In this document: in pieces, positions 1-8,448 of the stretch
Layout of the letters: every line of letters begins with the position of its first letter
Numbering within the stretch: the stretch's first letter is position 1
From: Deltaproteobacteria bacterium
Lineage (GTDB): Bacteria; Myxococcota_A; Polyangia; Polyangiales; JADJMO01
Reading direction: 5' to 3'
DNA: 64,000 nucleotides
Assembly: GCA_016182965.1 (NCBI GenBank)
Contig: JACPFM010000091.1
Span: 62,001-126,000, forward strand
Position numbers and translations under genes: made by a program
Notes under the pieces: model-generated
The model's input: only the letters and a program-made list of their open reading frames with translations
Databases searched by the model: none
Told to the model about the DNA's origin: nothing

Positions 1-1317
1 GCCGAGCATCGGGTGGCGTAGCCCGGAGCGCGCGAGGAGCAGGGGCGTCATCAGCGCGCCGCCGGCGATGACCGTCGCCGCCGCCTTGACCTTGAACTTG
101 CGCCCGTTGGCGAGCGTGCCGCGCACGCCGCGCGCGCGGCCGGCGACGATGTCGACCTCCTCGACCCGCGCGGCGGTGATCAGCTGCGCGCCGCGCTTGA
201 GCGCCTCGGGCACGTAGCTCACGTCGGTCGAGCGCTTGGCGCCGGTCGGGCAGCCGAAGCAGCAGATGCCCTGGCCGTCGCAGTCGGGCGCGTTGCGGCG
301 CAGCGGCCCGTGGCGCTGCATGCCGAGCGCCTGCGCGCCGCGCTCGATGACGCGACCCACGCCGCCGAGGTGCTCGCGCCTGGCCGGCTCGACGTGCAGC
401 ATCGCCTCGACCTGCTGGTACCAAGGGTCCATCTGCTCGGCGGAGTAGTCCGACAGGCCGTAGCGATCGCGCCAGCGGGCGAAGACGCGTTCGGGGACGC
501 GATAGCAGGTGCCGCTGTTGATCACGGTGGAGCCGCCGACCGCGCGTCCGGCGAACACCGGGATGCCGACGTTGCCCCACGCGATGGTCACGCCGGCCTC
601 GCGGTACATCATCTTCGTGGCCTCGGGCGCGCGGCCGCGGAACGACGAGCGGCGGTGGTAGTCGCCCTCCTCGATCATCAGCACCGCGTGACCGCGCTTG
701 GCCAGCTCGTAGGCCGCCGCGGCGCCGCCCGCGCCGGTGCCGACGATGACCACCTCGGCCTCGAGCTCCAGCGTCTCGTCGCGCCGGTCTCCGAGCTCAC
801 GGCCGTCGGTCACCTGCGCCATGTGCCGCGCCGGCTCGTCGCGCACGACCTCGAGCTCGAAGCGGCAGCCGACCTGCTCGAACAGCTTCGGATCGTGGAA
901 GTGGGCGTACTTCAGCGGCGTGAGCACCGCGCGGAGGGCGGAGCGTTGCAGGTGCAGCGCACCGTTGGCCCACGCATCGAGGAAGACCTCGGCGTCATTA
1001 CGGGACAACCGGGTGAAGGGCCGGCCGCGCGTCGGCACGCTCGCGAGCTCGACCATCCACAGGAGCGGCCGGTAGGACGCGAGGAAGTCCTTCGGCATGC
1101 CCTTCATGAAGCGCAGCAGCTTGGCCAGCGTGTCGCGCCCGCCGCCGGGGAGCGTGCCGTACGCGGGGAGCGCGGCCGCCGCGATCGCCACGACGATCTC
1201 CTGCTCGTGCGCCGAGAGCACCAGCGGCCTCCCGTCGTCGCTGCGGCCCTCGTCACGCCCCTCGTCACGCAAGTGCGGGGACTTCGAGCTCGGAACGCGC
1301 GTCTCGGGCGACATCAT
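1..1317 (-). CDS. GMC-family FAD-dependent oxidoreductase (3' end outside window)
   Basis: The 439 visible residues read from ATG 1317 to the left edge without a stop. An N-terminal helical region of about 185 residues precedes an FAD-binding Rossmann motif, VIVGTGAGG at about residues 190-198, followed by an acidic residue at the end of the second strand. Further on, GRAVGGSTVINSG is the GMC signature and CDGQGICCFGCPTGAKRS is a cysteine-containing segment seen in bacterial GMC oxidoreductases of the cholesterol oxidase/long-chain alcohol oxidase type. The expected role is FAD-linked oxidation of an alcohol or sterol; the substrate cannot be read from sequence. ATG 1314 is an alternative start three bases in. 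GGAGG lies just upstream. The catalytic C-terminal domain is not visible. Confidence 0.88.
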   Translation of the reverse strand, partial: MMSPETRVPSSKSPHLRDEGRDEGRSDDGRPLVLSAHEQEIVVAIAAAALPAYGTLPGGGRDTLAKLLRFMKGMPKDFLASYRPLLWMVELASVPTRGRPFTRLSRNDAEVFLDAWANGALHLQRSALRAVLTPLKYAHFHDPKLFEQVGCRFELEVVRDEPARHMAQVTDGRELGDRRDETLELEAEVVIVGTGAGGAAAAYELAKRGHAVLMIEEGDYHRRSSFRGRAPEATKMMYREAGVTIAWGNVGIPVFAGRAVGGSTVINSGTCYRVPERVFARWRDRYGLSDYSAEQMDPWYQQVEAMLHVEPARREHLGGVGRVIERGAQALGMQRHGPLRRNAPDCDGQGICCFGCPTGAKRSTDVSYVPEALKRGAQLITAARVEEVDIVAGRARGVRGTLANGRKFKVKAAATVIAGGALMTPLLLARSGLRHPMLG

Positions 1318-1342
1318 CGGGGCCTCCAGCGTTCGGTCTGAA

Positions 1343-1362
1343 CATTCTGTAACAGCAGAATG
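1343..1362. promoter_or_regulatory. Inverted repeat, possible operator upstream of the GMC oxidoreductase
   Basis: CATTCTG and CAGAATG form a perfect 7-bp inverted repeat around a 6-base centre, 26 bases upstream of the oxidoreductase start. The site is AT-rich against a GC-rich background and has the size of a dimeric repressor site such as that of TetR-type regulators. No regulator gene lies beside it in this window, so the assignment is inference only. Confidence 0.4.
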
Positions 1363-1408
1363 ATGACCGCGCCAGGGGAAATGTCGCGCCCTTCTCGAGG
1401 CGGGGAGC

Positions 1409-2647
1409 TCAGCGCCGCCGGCGCGTCGCCAGGAGCGCGGCCAGCGCGAGCCCGAAGAGGGGCGTGGCTCCGGCGCTCGCGGGCGCCGAGACCGACGCGC
1501 ACCCGCCGCCGCCGCCGGCCTCGTCGAGGGCCGCGCTCGGGGGCGCGATGGGCGCGCACACCGGCGTGCCCGAGGCGGCGGTGCAGGTGAAGCCGTCGCT
1601 GCACGCGCCCTCGACGCACGGATCGACGCAAACCAGGCCGCCGTTGGCCTCGACGCACAGGCCCGAGCGGCAGACGTCGCCGCTCGCGCACGCGGTGCCG
1701 GCCTTCGCCTTGCGGGGATCGGGGCCGCCCTCGACCCACGGCTCGCCGCCGGCGATCGCGAACGCCTGCAGGACCAGGTCCTTGAAGGTGTCGACGCGCG
1801 TGTAGATGTTCCGCGTCGTGTAGTCCCCGGTGTCGACGCACTGGGTGTAGTCGGGATCGCTGGTCGGATCGTACGGCGCGCCGTTGCCGCCGCGCGAGAC
1901 GACGCCGACCACCGCGCCGGTCTCCATCGAGTACGCGGGGCCGCCGCTGTCGCCGGAGCAGATGCCCTCGCCGATGGCGAACTCGTTCGGGCCGACGGCG
2001 CCGATGCTCGAGCTCGAGAACGGCCCGACGGCGAGGATGGGGATGTCGGGGCGGCGGCGGCGCCCGTAGCGCGACGAGTTGTTGCTGACCCCCCAGCCGA
2101 CCGCGAGGATCTTCTCGTCCTTGGCCGGCGCGGTCTCGAGGCGCACCGGCGCGATCTTCGCGCCCTCGATGTGGCGGTCGAGGATGACGATGGCGATGTC
2201 GTTGTTGCAGAGGTTGTTGGTGCCCGAGTTGAGCACCTGCTGGCCGCGCGCCGCCGCCTTCCCGCCCATCTTCGGACCGACGACGACCGCGAGCCGCGAG
2301 GCCTCGTAGTCGCGCCGCACGCCGCCGCCGGAGATCGGCCGGCCGTCCTTCGCGCAGGCGACGCCGCCGCCCTGCGTCTGCGAGACGCAGTGGCGCGCGG
2401 TGAGCACCACGTTGTCGGCGAGCAGCACGCCCGAGCACATGCCGGAGGGACAGCCCTCGGCCGAGAGCACGCCGACCCACACCGCCGAGTCGTCCTCTGC
2501 CGTGCTGCCGACCCCGTTGATGATCGGCGAGCGATCTCTTCCGACGGACCCTGACTCGGGTGCGGAGTCGAACGCGCAGCCGGAGGACAGCAGACCGAAG
2601 GCGAAGACCGAGAGCGAAGCGACGAAGCGGCGCATGGAGCGCACCAT
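1409..2647 (-). CDS. Secreted trypsin-like (S1) serine protease with MYXO-CTERM-like tail
   Basis: A 412-residue protein. The signal peptide ends in a lipobox-like LLSSGC (Cys24). The protease domain opens with IINGV at residue 42, resembling the activated N-terminus of trypsin. The catalytic triad is visible as His86 (LTARHC), Asp150 (NNDIAIVIL) and Ser234 (CSGDSGGP). After the protease comes a cysteine-rich segment (GTACASGDVCRSGLCV and similar), then GGGGGC, a hydrophobic stretch and RRRR, the three-part MYXO-CTERM sorting pattern. Having both a lipobox and a C-terminal sorting tail is unusual; the Cys24 call is the weaker of the two. Start ATG 2647 is preceded by GAGG; ATG 2635 is an in-frame alternative. 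It is divergent from the FGE-like gene. Confidence 0.9.
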   Translation of the reverse strand: MVRSMRRFVASLSVFAFGLLSSGCAFDSAPESGSVGRDRSPIINGVGSTAEDDSAVWVGVLSAEGCPSGMCSGVLLADNVVLTARHCVSQTQGGGVACAKDGRPISGGGVRRDYEASRLAVVVGPKMGGKAAARGQQVLNSGTNNLCNNDIAIVILDRHIEGAKIAPVRLETAPAKDEKILAVGWGVSNNSSRYGRRRRPDIPILAVGPFSSSSIGAVGPNEFAIGEGICSGDSGGPAYSMETGAVVGVVSRGGNGAPYDPTSDPDYTQCVDTGDYTTRNIYTRVDTFKDLVLQAFAIAGGEPWVEGGPDPRKAKAGTACASGDVCRSGLCVEANGGLVCVDPCVEGACSDGFTCTAASGTPVCAPIAPPSAALDEAGGGGGCASVSAPASAGATPLFGLALAALLATRRRR

Positions 2648-2771
2648 TGAGCACCTCGCGCGCCAGCGTTCAAGCGACGCCGCATCACGACCGTTGGCGG
2701 CGAAACCTTCCAACCGGATTCTTGCCCCGTCGATCCCGCGTCTGGGAGCTTGGACCCGAGGAGCGGGCGCG

Positions 2772-3599
2772 ATGGCCGGGGCGGTGCGCAGGGGGCGCGT
2801 GCGGGACGTGGTGCTCGCTGCCCCTGCGCTCGCCGTCGTCGCCGGACTGGTGCACGCCGCGCCGCCGGTGGGCACGCTGGCGCAGGCCCTCCCGAGACAT
2901 TGCCCCGTCGAGATGACGCTGGTCGGCGACACCTGTGTCGATCGCTGGGAGGCCTCGCTCGTGGAGGCTCGCCCCGACGGGAGCGAGGTCGCGTGGAGCC
3001 CGTACCACACGCCCTTCGGCCACAAGGTCCGCGCCGTGTCGCGGCCGGGCGTGGTCCCGCAGGGGTACGCGTCGATGATGGACGCCAGGCGCGCGTGCGA
3101 GGCGTCGCACAAGCGTCTGTGCAAGCCGGGCGAATGGCGGGCGGCGTGCAAGGGCCCGCAGCACACGAAGTACCCTTACGGCGACGCGCACGTCCCGGGC
3201 GCGTGCATCGACAGCGGCCGCACCAACGCGCTCGCCAAGCTCTACGGCGGCAAGGCCATGTTCGAGAACAAGAGCATGATCGACCCGCGCCTGAACCAGA
3301 CGCCGAACACCGTGGCGAAGACGGGCGAGGCCACCGCGTGCACCAACGCGAGCGGCGCGTTCGACATGGTCGGCAACCTGCACGAGTGGACCGACGACGG
3401 CACGCTCCGCGGCGGCTTCTACCTCGACGTCACCTCGCTGAAGGAGGGCTGCGAGTACGTCATCGGCGCGCACGCGCCGATCTACTTCGACTACGCGACC
3501 GGCTTCCGCTGCTGCGCCGATCCGACGAGCGGTCCGCCCGACGCCGCGAAGCCCGCGCCGCCGGCGACGAAGAAGATCGCGCGCAGGCCCCGAGGATGA
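2772..3599 (+). CDS. Secreted formylglycine-generating-enzyme-like (SUMF1 fold) protein
   Basis: A 275-residue protein. It has an N-terminal signal peptide (charged start, hydrophobic AAPALAVVAGLVHA). The body has hallmarks of the FGE-sulfatase fold: CVDRWEAS near the start, RRACEASHKRLCKPGEW in the middle, SGAFDMVGNLHEWT, and RGGFY near the end, followed by FRCC. The C-terminal tail is Pro/Ala/Lys-rich. Many members of this family in Myxococcota are non-enzymatic or of unknown role, so sulfatase activation should not be assumed. No sulfatase gene is nearby. Start ATG 2772 is preceded by GAGGAG. The 124-base gap to the divergent protease gene presumably holds both promoters. Confidence 0.82.
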   Translation: MAGAVRRGRVRDVVLAAPALAVVAGLVHAAPPVGTLAQALPRHCPVEMTLVGDTCVDRWEASLVEARPDGSEVAWSPYHTPFGHKVRAVSRPGVVPQGYASMMDARRACEASHKRLCKPGEWRAACKGPQHTKYPYGDAHVPGACIDSGRTNALAKLYGGKAMFENKSMIDPRLNQTPNTVAKTGEATACTNASGAFDMVGNLHEWTDDGTLRGGFYLDVTSLKEGCEYVIGAHAPIYFDYATGFRCCADPTSGPPDAAKPAPPATKKIARRPRG

Positions 3600-3617
3600 C
3601 AGCGCCCGAGAAGTCTC

Positions 3618-4460
3618 TCAGCCCTTCCCCGGCGGCCAGCAGGACTCCACCGGCGGCAGCGGCGTCAGCCCTCCCGGCGCGGGCCACGCGAGGGTCATCG
3701 AGTCGGAGCGCATGCCGTTGGGATGGAAGGTGCGCTCGCTGAGCCACACCTCCTTCAGGCCGTCGTCGTCGACGTCGACCACGCCCTCGACGCGGAAGAC
3801 CGCGTGATCGGACGTGCGCACCGCGGTCAGATCGGGCAGGCGATGATCGGAGAGGAGCAGCGCGCTCGTCCCCTTCCTGGTCGTCGGATCGAAGCCGTTG
3901 CCGGTCACCGAGTAGAGGAGCTCGCTCGTGCCGTCGCCGTCGAGATCGGAGGAGGTGATCTGCACGACCTTGAGGTCGCTCGCGCCGCCGAGCTTCTCCA
4001 TCGCGGCGACGACACGCGCGCGGTCCTTCTCGGGCAGCTCGCCGGAGCCGCCCTTGCTCGCCGACCAGTCGACGCGCTTCATGCGCCCCTCGCTCGTCGC
4101 GGGCCACAGCGCGAAGGACGCCGCCTTCTCGGCGCGGCCGTCCTCGAAGTTGAGGAGCTTGGTCGAGAGCGTGCACTGCGTGACGGTCGGGACGCGATGC
4201 CCGCTGGTCCTGGCGAGCCGCCCGGACTCGAGCTGCACGGTCGACTCCTCGGGCACGAGGTCGAGGCACGCCTCGCCCGACGACCACGCCTTGCGGACCG
4301 CGTCGTAGCAGCCGACCGGCAACAGCGCCTCGAAGTCGACGACGAACAGCGCGCCGGAGCGCGCGACGCGCGCAGGCTTCGCCACAGGCGGCGCGACGTG
4401 CGGCGGGGGCGCGCTGCCGCACGCGGAGAGGAGGAGGGCGAGGATCGGGAGGGCGCGCAT
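3618..4460 (-). CDS. Lipoprotein of unknown function with FG-GAP-like acidic motifs
   Basis: A 280-residue protein. The signal peptide ends in a lipobox, LLLSACG (Cys14), predicting a lipid-anchored envelope protein. Two segments, SSDLDGDGTSELLYSV and VDVDDDGLKEVWLSE, resemble calcium-binding FG-GAP/VCBS-type repeat motifs. No enzyme signature is visible. Its stop codon is 18 bases from that of the convergent FGE-like gene. It lies 120 bases downstream of the VWA gene on the same strand, with a heptamer repeat between them, so it may or may not share that transcript. Confidence 0.72.
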   Translation of the reverse strand: MRALPILALLLSACGSAPPPHVAPPVAKPARVARSGALFVVDFEALLPVGCYDAVRKAWSSGEACLDLVPEESTVQLESGRLARTSGHRVPTVTQCTLSTKLLNFEDGRAEKAASFALWPATSEGRMKRVDWSASKGGSGELPEKDRARVVAAMEKLGGASDLKVVQITSSDLDGDGTSELLYSVTGNGFDPTTRKGTSALLLSDHRLPDLTAVRTSDHAVFRVEGVVDVDDDGLKEVWLSERTFHPNGMRSDSMTLAWPAPGGLTPLPPVESCWPPGKG

Positions 4461-4553
4461 CGCGAGTGCTTCCTGGTTGCGGCTTGGAGGACGCGAGGCT
4501 GGTGCAGACTCCGCCGTGAGTCCACCGTGAAGGACCCTGCCGAAGCGAGCCGT

Positions 4554-4576
4554 CGTTCGACCTTCGACGTTCGACC
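4554..4576. repeat. Heptamer repeat, three units of TTCGACC type
   Basis: Three consecutive 7-base units, TTCGACC, TTCGACG and TTCGACC, lie just downstream of the VWA gene stop codon. The same unit recurs in at least six other intergenic gaps of this window. There is no inverted partner here. Confidence 0.75.
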
Positions 4577-4580
4577 CGCT

Positions 4581-6920
4581 CTACGCGAGGCCGCCTCGGC
4601 GTCGCACGAACCAGTGCACGCCGAGCGCGACGGCGGCGATCGCCGCCCACGCCCAGCCGGGGAGGATCGGCGCGAGGTTGCGCTCGATCGAGACGACCGC
4701 CGCCTTCGGCGCGGGGATCGAGCCGAGGTCGCCGGGGGACACGACCACGCCGCCGTTCACCTTCGCGATCGTCTCGAGCTTGCCGCGATCGGGACGCGGA
4801 TCGGCCCACTCGTCGCCGCCGCGCTCGCAGGTCGAAAGCGCGCGCGTGGCGAGGGCCGCGGGCACCAGCGTCTGATCGTCGGGCTCGCCGATCGACATGC
4901 GCAGCGCGAAGCCGCCGTCGGGGGCGACGCCGGTGATCGTCTCTTTGGCGAGCGGCACCAGGATCGGCGGCGCGCCGTCGATCTTCTCGTCGAGCTCCTT
5001 GGGCAGCGACTCGCCGTCCTTCGCGCGCGGCGCCTCGAGCGGACCGATCGACGCGCGCAGCCGCGCCGCGCCGACGACCGGCGACGCCTCCACGCGCAGG
5101 GCCGCCGGCGCGCCGGCGAGGCAGGGGCCGGTCCCCGACGCGTGCACCAGGCGCCCGCGCACCGGCTCGTAGCGCGGATCGCGCATCAGCCAGCCGAGCA
5201 GGCCGCGCCACAGCGCGTCGTACGCGCGCCCGCCGCTCTTGGCCGCGAACTGCGAGAAGGCGAGCACGCGCGTCGAGTCGAGGCCGAGCGCGATCGAGCG
5301 GCCGTCGCCGACGTCGCCGATGGCCAGCACGGGCATCGGCCTGCCGGTCGCCGTCGTGCGCTTCGGGTGCGTCCACAGCGCGATGCCGCCGCCGCGCACG
5401 TCGCCGAGCAGCGAGGTGCCCTGGAACTCGGGCAGCTCGTCGCCGAGGATCGACTCGAGCTCGGCGAGGATCGGCGCGCCCTTGGCGACGGCGGTGGCGT
5501 TGGGCACGAAGGCGAGCGAGTCGGCGGCCTGCTGGCTGCTCTCGAGGCGCGGCATCTCGACCGGCGTGACCGAGGCGAGCGGCGAGGCGGCGTACCCGCC
5601 GGCGGAGAACGCGTTCGGGCCGCCGACGTGCACGAGGCCGCCGCCCTTCTTCACGTACTGCGCGATCGCGGGCAGGTGCGGCGTCAGGCCGTACGGCTCG
5701 GCGTCGAAGTCCTGGAAGAGCACCGCGTCGAAGGTGTGCAGGTGCTCGGTGAACAGCTCGCGCACGGGGAAGGGAATGAGCGCGAGCTCGTCGTCGGGCG
5801 CGTTCACCTCGTCGCCCGGGGTGCGCAAGATGAAGAACGACACGACGTCGATCGCCGCGTCGCTCTTGAGCCACGTGCGGAGCGCCCGCACGTCGTACGT
5901 CGGGCGCCCGGCGATGTGCAGCACGCGCACGCGCTCGCGCGCGACGTCGATGGAGAGCAGGCGGCGGTCGTTCTCGGGGATGGCGTCGCCCTTCGGCGCG
6001 CCCACCGAGATCTCGAGCGCGCGCGTGCCGGCGCGCTCGAGCGTGACCGGCAGCTCGATCAGCGCGCTGCCGTCCTTGATGGTGGCGGTGCCGGTGACCA
6101 GCACGTCGGAGGATGGCTTGCCTTCGGGATCGCGCTCGCGGAGCTCGCGAACGGTCACCGTCAGATCGCCGCAGGGCAGGCCGCCGGTGCACGCGACCTC
6201 GATCTGCAGCGGGAGCGCCTGGTGCGCGACCGCGGTGCCCGCGAAGCGCACCGCGCGGATCGCCGCGTCGGGCGGGCTCGCCTCGCCGACCGCCACCGCG
6301 TGCAGGGTCGGCCCGATCTTCCGCTCGGCGACGTCGCCGACCTCGATGCGCCCGTCGGACACGACGATGATCGCGGCCGGCGGATCGTCGTGGCGATCGC
6401 CGAGCGCGCGGATCGCGCTCGCCACGTCGCTCGCCGCCCCGTCGGCGCGCGAGAGCGGCGTGCCGCCGCCCGCGTGCTCGCGTACGCCGCTCGTCGCGCC
6501 GAGCGCGAAGACGTCGACGCGGCCGAACGGACCCTTGCGGAGCTTCTCGACGACCTCCTGCGCGACGTCGATGCGCGGGCGCCCCTCGGGGTCGGCGGTC
6601 GACGACAGCGCCATCGAGCGCGAGCGATCGACGAGCACGACGACGCGCGGCGCGACGTTGATCTCTCGCGCCCGGAGCTTGTGCGGGCGCATCACCGCGA
6701 GCACCAGCGTCAACGCGGCGAGCACGCCGGTCGAGACGACCAGCATGCGCGGCGCCTCGCGCGCGCGACGCAGCTCGATGACGAGCAGGACGAGCCCGGC
6801 GAGCGCCACCACCACCGCCGCCACCACGAGGCTCGTGGACATGCCCTCCGCGGGGACGAGCGAGGTGCGGATCGACTCCACTCCTCGCGCGACGGTCTGC
6901 GCCGCGGGCTGCATGGTCAC
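4581..6920 (-). CDS. Membrane protein with VWA and glutamine-amidotransferase-like domains
   Basis: A 779-residue protein with two N-terminal membrane helices (about residues 30-50 and 59-77). A von Willebrand factor A domain follows, with the MIDAS metal site DRSRS at 98-102. In the middle, VRVLHIAGRPTYDVRALRTWL and YVKKGGGLVHVGGPNAFSAGGY are typical of class I glutamine-amidotransferase-like folds, but no catalytic Cys/His triad was recognised. A membrane helix and RRR end the chain near residue 760. This architecture is known from large bacterial membrane proteins found with DUF4159, DUF58 and MoxR genes; the function is unresolved. Start GTG 6920 overlaps the stop of the DUF4159 gene (GTGA), indicating translational coupling; ATG 6914 is an alternative. 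Confidence 0.86.
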   Translation of the reverse strand: MTMQPAAQTVARGVESIRTSLVPAEGMSTSLVVAAVVVALAGLVLLVIELRRAREAPRMLVVSTGVLAALTLVLAVMRPHKLRAREINVAPRVVVLVDRSRSMALSSTADPEGRPRIDVAQEVVEKLRKGPFGRVDVFALGATSGVREHAGGGTPLSRADGAASDVASAIRALGDRHDDPPAAIIVVSDGRIEVGDVAERKIGPTLHAVAVGEASPPDAAIRAVRFAGTAVAHQALPLQIEVACTGGLPCGDLTVTVRELRERDPEGKPSSDVLVTGTATIKDGSALIELPVTLERAGTRALEISVGAPKGDAIPENDRRLLSIDVARERVRVLHIAGRPTYDVRALRTWLKSDAAIDVVSFFILRTPGDEVNAPDDELALIPFPVRELFTEHLHTFDAVLFQDFDAEPYGLTPHLPAIAQYVKKGGGLVHVGGPNAFSAGGYAASPLASVTPVEMPRLESSQQAADSLAFVPNATAVAKGAPILAELESILGDELPEFQGTSLLGDVRGGGIALWTHPKRTTATGRPMPVLAIGDVGDGRSIALGLDSTRVLAFSQFAAKSGGRAYDALWRGLLGWLMRDPRYEPVRGRLVHASGTGPCLAGAPAALRVEASPVVGAARLRASIGPLEAPRAKDGESLPKELDEKIDGAPPILVPLAKETITGVAPDGGFALRMSIGEPDDQTLVPAALATRALSTCERGGDEWADPRPDRGKLETIAKVNGGVVVSPGDLGSIPAPKAAVVSIERNLAPILPGWAWAAIAAVALGVHWFVRRRGGLA

Positions 6921-7684
6921 GGCGCCGTCGCGCGGCGTTTGAGGAGGAACGGGGCGTGGACCGCGTCGTCCTTGTAGTTCGTCGTGAGGGCGTACAGCGC
7001 GAGGTTGACGGCCCAGCGGATGGCGCGCTCGCGCTGCACGTCGCCGTCGGGCTCGACGCTCATCTCCCAGGTGCCGAGCGCGTTGCGCGCGAGCGCGCCG
7101 CCGAGATCGTGCTCGAGGAAGATCACCCGCAGCTGCCCGGCGCGGATGATCGCGTCGGCGGTCGGCTTGCCGAGCCGGCGGCCCCAGGGGCGCGCCGGCT
7201 TGAGCAGGTAGAACGTGCGGTAGACGACGTGCTCCTGCGGGATCGGCACCGGCGCCGCGTCGGGCAGCACGCGCGCGAGCTCGCGGCGCGCGTCGCGGCC
7301 GAACTGGCCGCTGTCGGGATCGGCGTCGTCGACGACGAGCAGCCCGCCGAGCGACACGAACTGGCGCAGGCCGGCGATCTCCGCGGCCGACAGGGCCGTG
7401 AGCCCCCCGGTGCCCGACCAGTACGCGAAGGGCCCGTCGAGCAGCGCCGGATCGGTCGCCTTCAGCGCGCGCGGCTGGCGCCGGGCAGGGGAGCTCGTGC
7501 GCTTCTCGACCTCGGCGCTCCAGCGGGCCGGCGCCGACGCGCGCGCGGGCCCGCTGACGCCGCCGGCGAGCAGGACCTTCGGCTCGAACGCGCCGTCCTC
7601 GCCGAAGGCGCGCGCGCGCCGGGCGAGCAACGCGGCCGCGGCGATGCCGCCCGCGGAGGCGAGGAACGCTCGACGATCAGCCAT
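6917..7684 (-). CDS. DUF4159 domain protein with Tat-like signal
   Basis: A 255-residue protein. The N-terminus MADRRAFLASAGGIAAAALLARRARA resembles a twin-arginine export signal (RRAFLA) with an AxA cleavage site. The rest matches the DUF4159 pattern: FAYWSGTGGLTALSAAEIAGLRQFVSLGGLLVVDDAD, then RTFYLLKP and VIFLEHDLGGALARN, ending with a helical RWAVNLALYALTTNYKDDAVHAPFLLKRR. DUF4159 proteins usually sit beside VWA-type membrane proteins, as here, where the two genes overlap. The biochemical role is unknown. It starts three bases after the stop of the upstream lipoprotein gene, so 8341 to 4581 is very likely one operon. Confidence 0.83.
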   Translation of the reverse strand: MADRRAFLASAGGIAAAALLARRARAFGEDGAFEPKVLLAGGVSGPARASAPARWSAEVEKRTSSPARRQPRALKATDPALLDGPFAYWSGTGGLTALSAAEIAGLRQFVSLGGLLVVDDADPDSGQFGRDARRELARVLPDAAPVPIPQEHVVYRTFYLLKPARPWGRRLGKPTADAIIRAGQLRVIFLEHDLGGALARNALGTWEMSVEPDGDVQRERAIRWAVNLALYALTTNYKDDAVHAPFLLKRRATAP

Positions 7685-7687
7685 CGC

Positions 7688-8341
7688 TCACTCGAAGTTG
7701 TCGATGTACCACGTCTTGTCGATGCGCTTGAGGCGGAGCTTGTGCCCGTTCTCGAGCTTGATCTCGACCTCGTCGCCGGCGTCGCTCGGGATGGGCAGCT
7801 TCTCGGGATCGCCGATGGCGCTCTCGATGCCCTTCAGTTGGGCTTCGACGGCGGCACGGAGCGCCGGCGTCAGCATGCGGAGCAGCGCGGGGTAGCTGCG
7901 GCGACGGAGCGCGTCGCGGAACCCGGCGATGGCCTCCTCGGGGCGCGTGCCGCCGCCGGGCATCAGGACGGCGTTCCTCACGCGGAAACGGCCGTTCTCG
8001 AGGACGAGGCTCGCCTCGGTGCCGTCGTCCCAGCGCAGGATGGCCACGGCGACGATGCCCTTGGCGTCGCGGATCTCCTTGGCCTGGTCCTTCAGCTCGG
8101 CCTTCGCGCTGGCGACGGTCGCAGCGACGTCGCTCTTCGAGATCGTCGCGCGCGAGCGCTTGGTGAGCATGCCGTGGAGCGCCTCGGCGTCGCCGCGGTC
8201 GGCGGCGTCGGCCCAGGCTTCGGCCGCGGCGCGCGGATCGGGGATCGCTTGCGCGCCCATGCACGCGGCGGAAAGCGAGCCCACGCACGCGATGCCGAGC
8301 GGCGCGAACGCTTTCATGGCCCTGCGAGCGCGGCCTTTCAC
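7688..8341 (-). CDS. Lipoprotein of unknown function, first gene of the DUF4159/VWA operon
   Basis: A 217-residue protein from GTG 8341, or 209 residues from ATG 8317. From ATG 8317 the signal peptide MKAFAPLGIACVGSLSAAC fits a lipobox. GTG 8341 sits 7 bases after the -10-like hexamer TACGGT, which would suit a leaderless start but adds eight charged residues. The body (DPRAAAEAWADAADRGDAEALHGML and a later VAAFRDAL-like repeat) resembles SnoaL/NTF2-type lipoproteins in which a helix precedes a small beta sheet ending in TWYIDNFE. No catalytic residues can be assigned. Confidence 0.7.
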   Translation of the reverse strand: MKGRARRAMKAFAPLGIACVGSLSAACMGAQAIPDPRAAAEAWADAADRGDAEALHGMLTKRSRATISKSDVAATVASAKAELKDQAKEIRDAKGIVAVAILRWDDGTEASLVLENGRFRVRNAVLMPGGGTRPEEAIAGFRDALRRRSYPALLRMLTPALRAAVEAQLKGIESAIGDPEKLPIPSDAGDEVEIKLENGHKLRLKRIDKTWYIDNFE

Positions 8342-8348
8342 GCGGGCG

Positions 8349-8354
8349 ACCGTA
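8349..8354 (-). promoter_or_regulatory. -10-like hexamer TACGGT, predicted leaderless start
   Basis: On the minus strand TACGGT ends 7 bases before GTG 8341. Transcription would begin at or next to the start codon. No convincing -35 element is visible. Confidence 0.35.
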
Positions 8355-8448
8355 GCACAGGTCCCTCGCCGGCTGGCCGGGATCCGGGCTCCATCGCCCG
8401 CCCGCGGACTTGCCGAGCAGGAGCGGCGCCGCTACCTCCGCGGACGAA

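Noticed and set aside
310..1341. Plus-strand open frame at the left edge
   Set aside because: The minus strand encodes a GMC oxidoreductase with an FAD motif across the same region.
3723..6977. Plus-strand open frame of 1084 codons opposite the VWA gene
   Set aside because: It is extreme in Arg and Asp and lacks any domain; the VWA reading is supported by motifs.
8342..8448. FMN riboswitch before ribE
   Set aside because: The gap is 107 bases and contains no recognisable RFN element.
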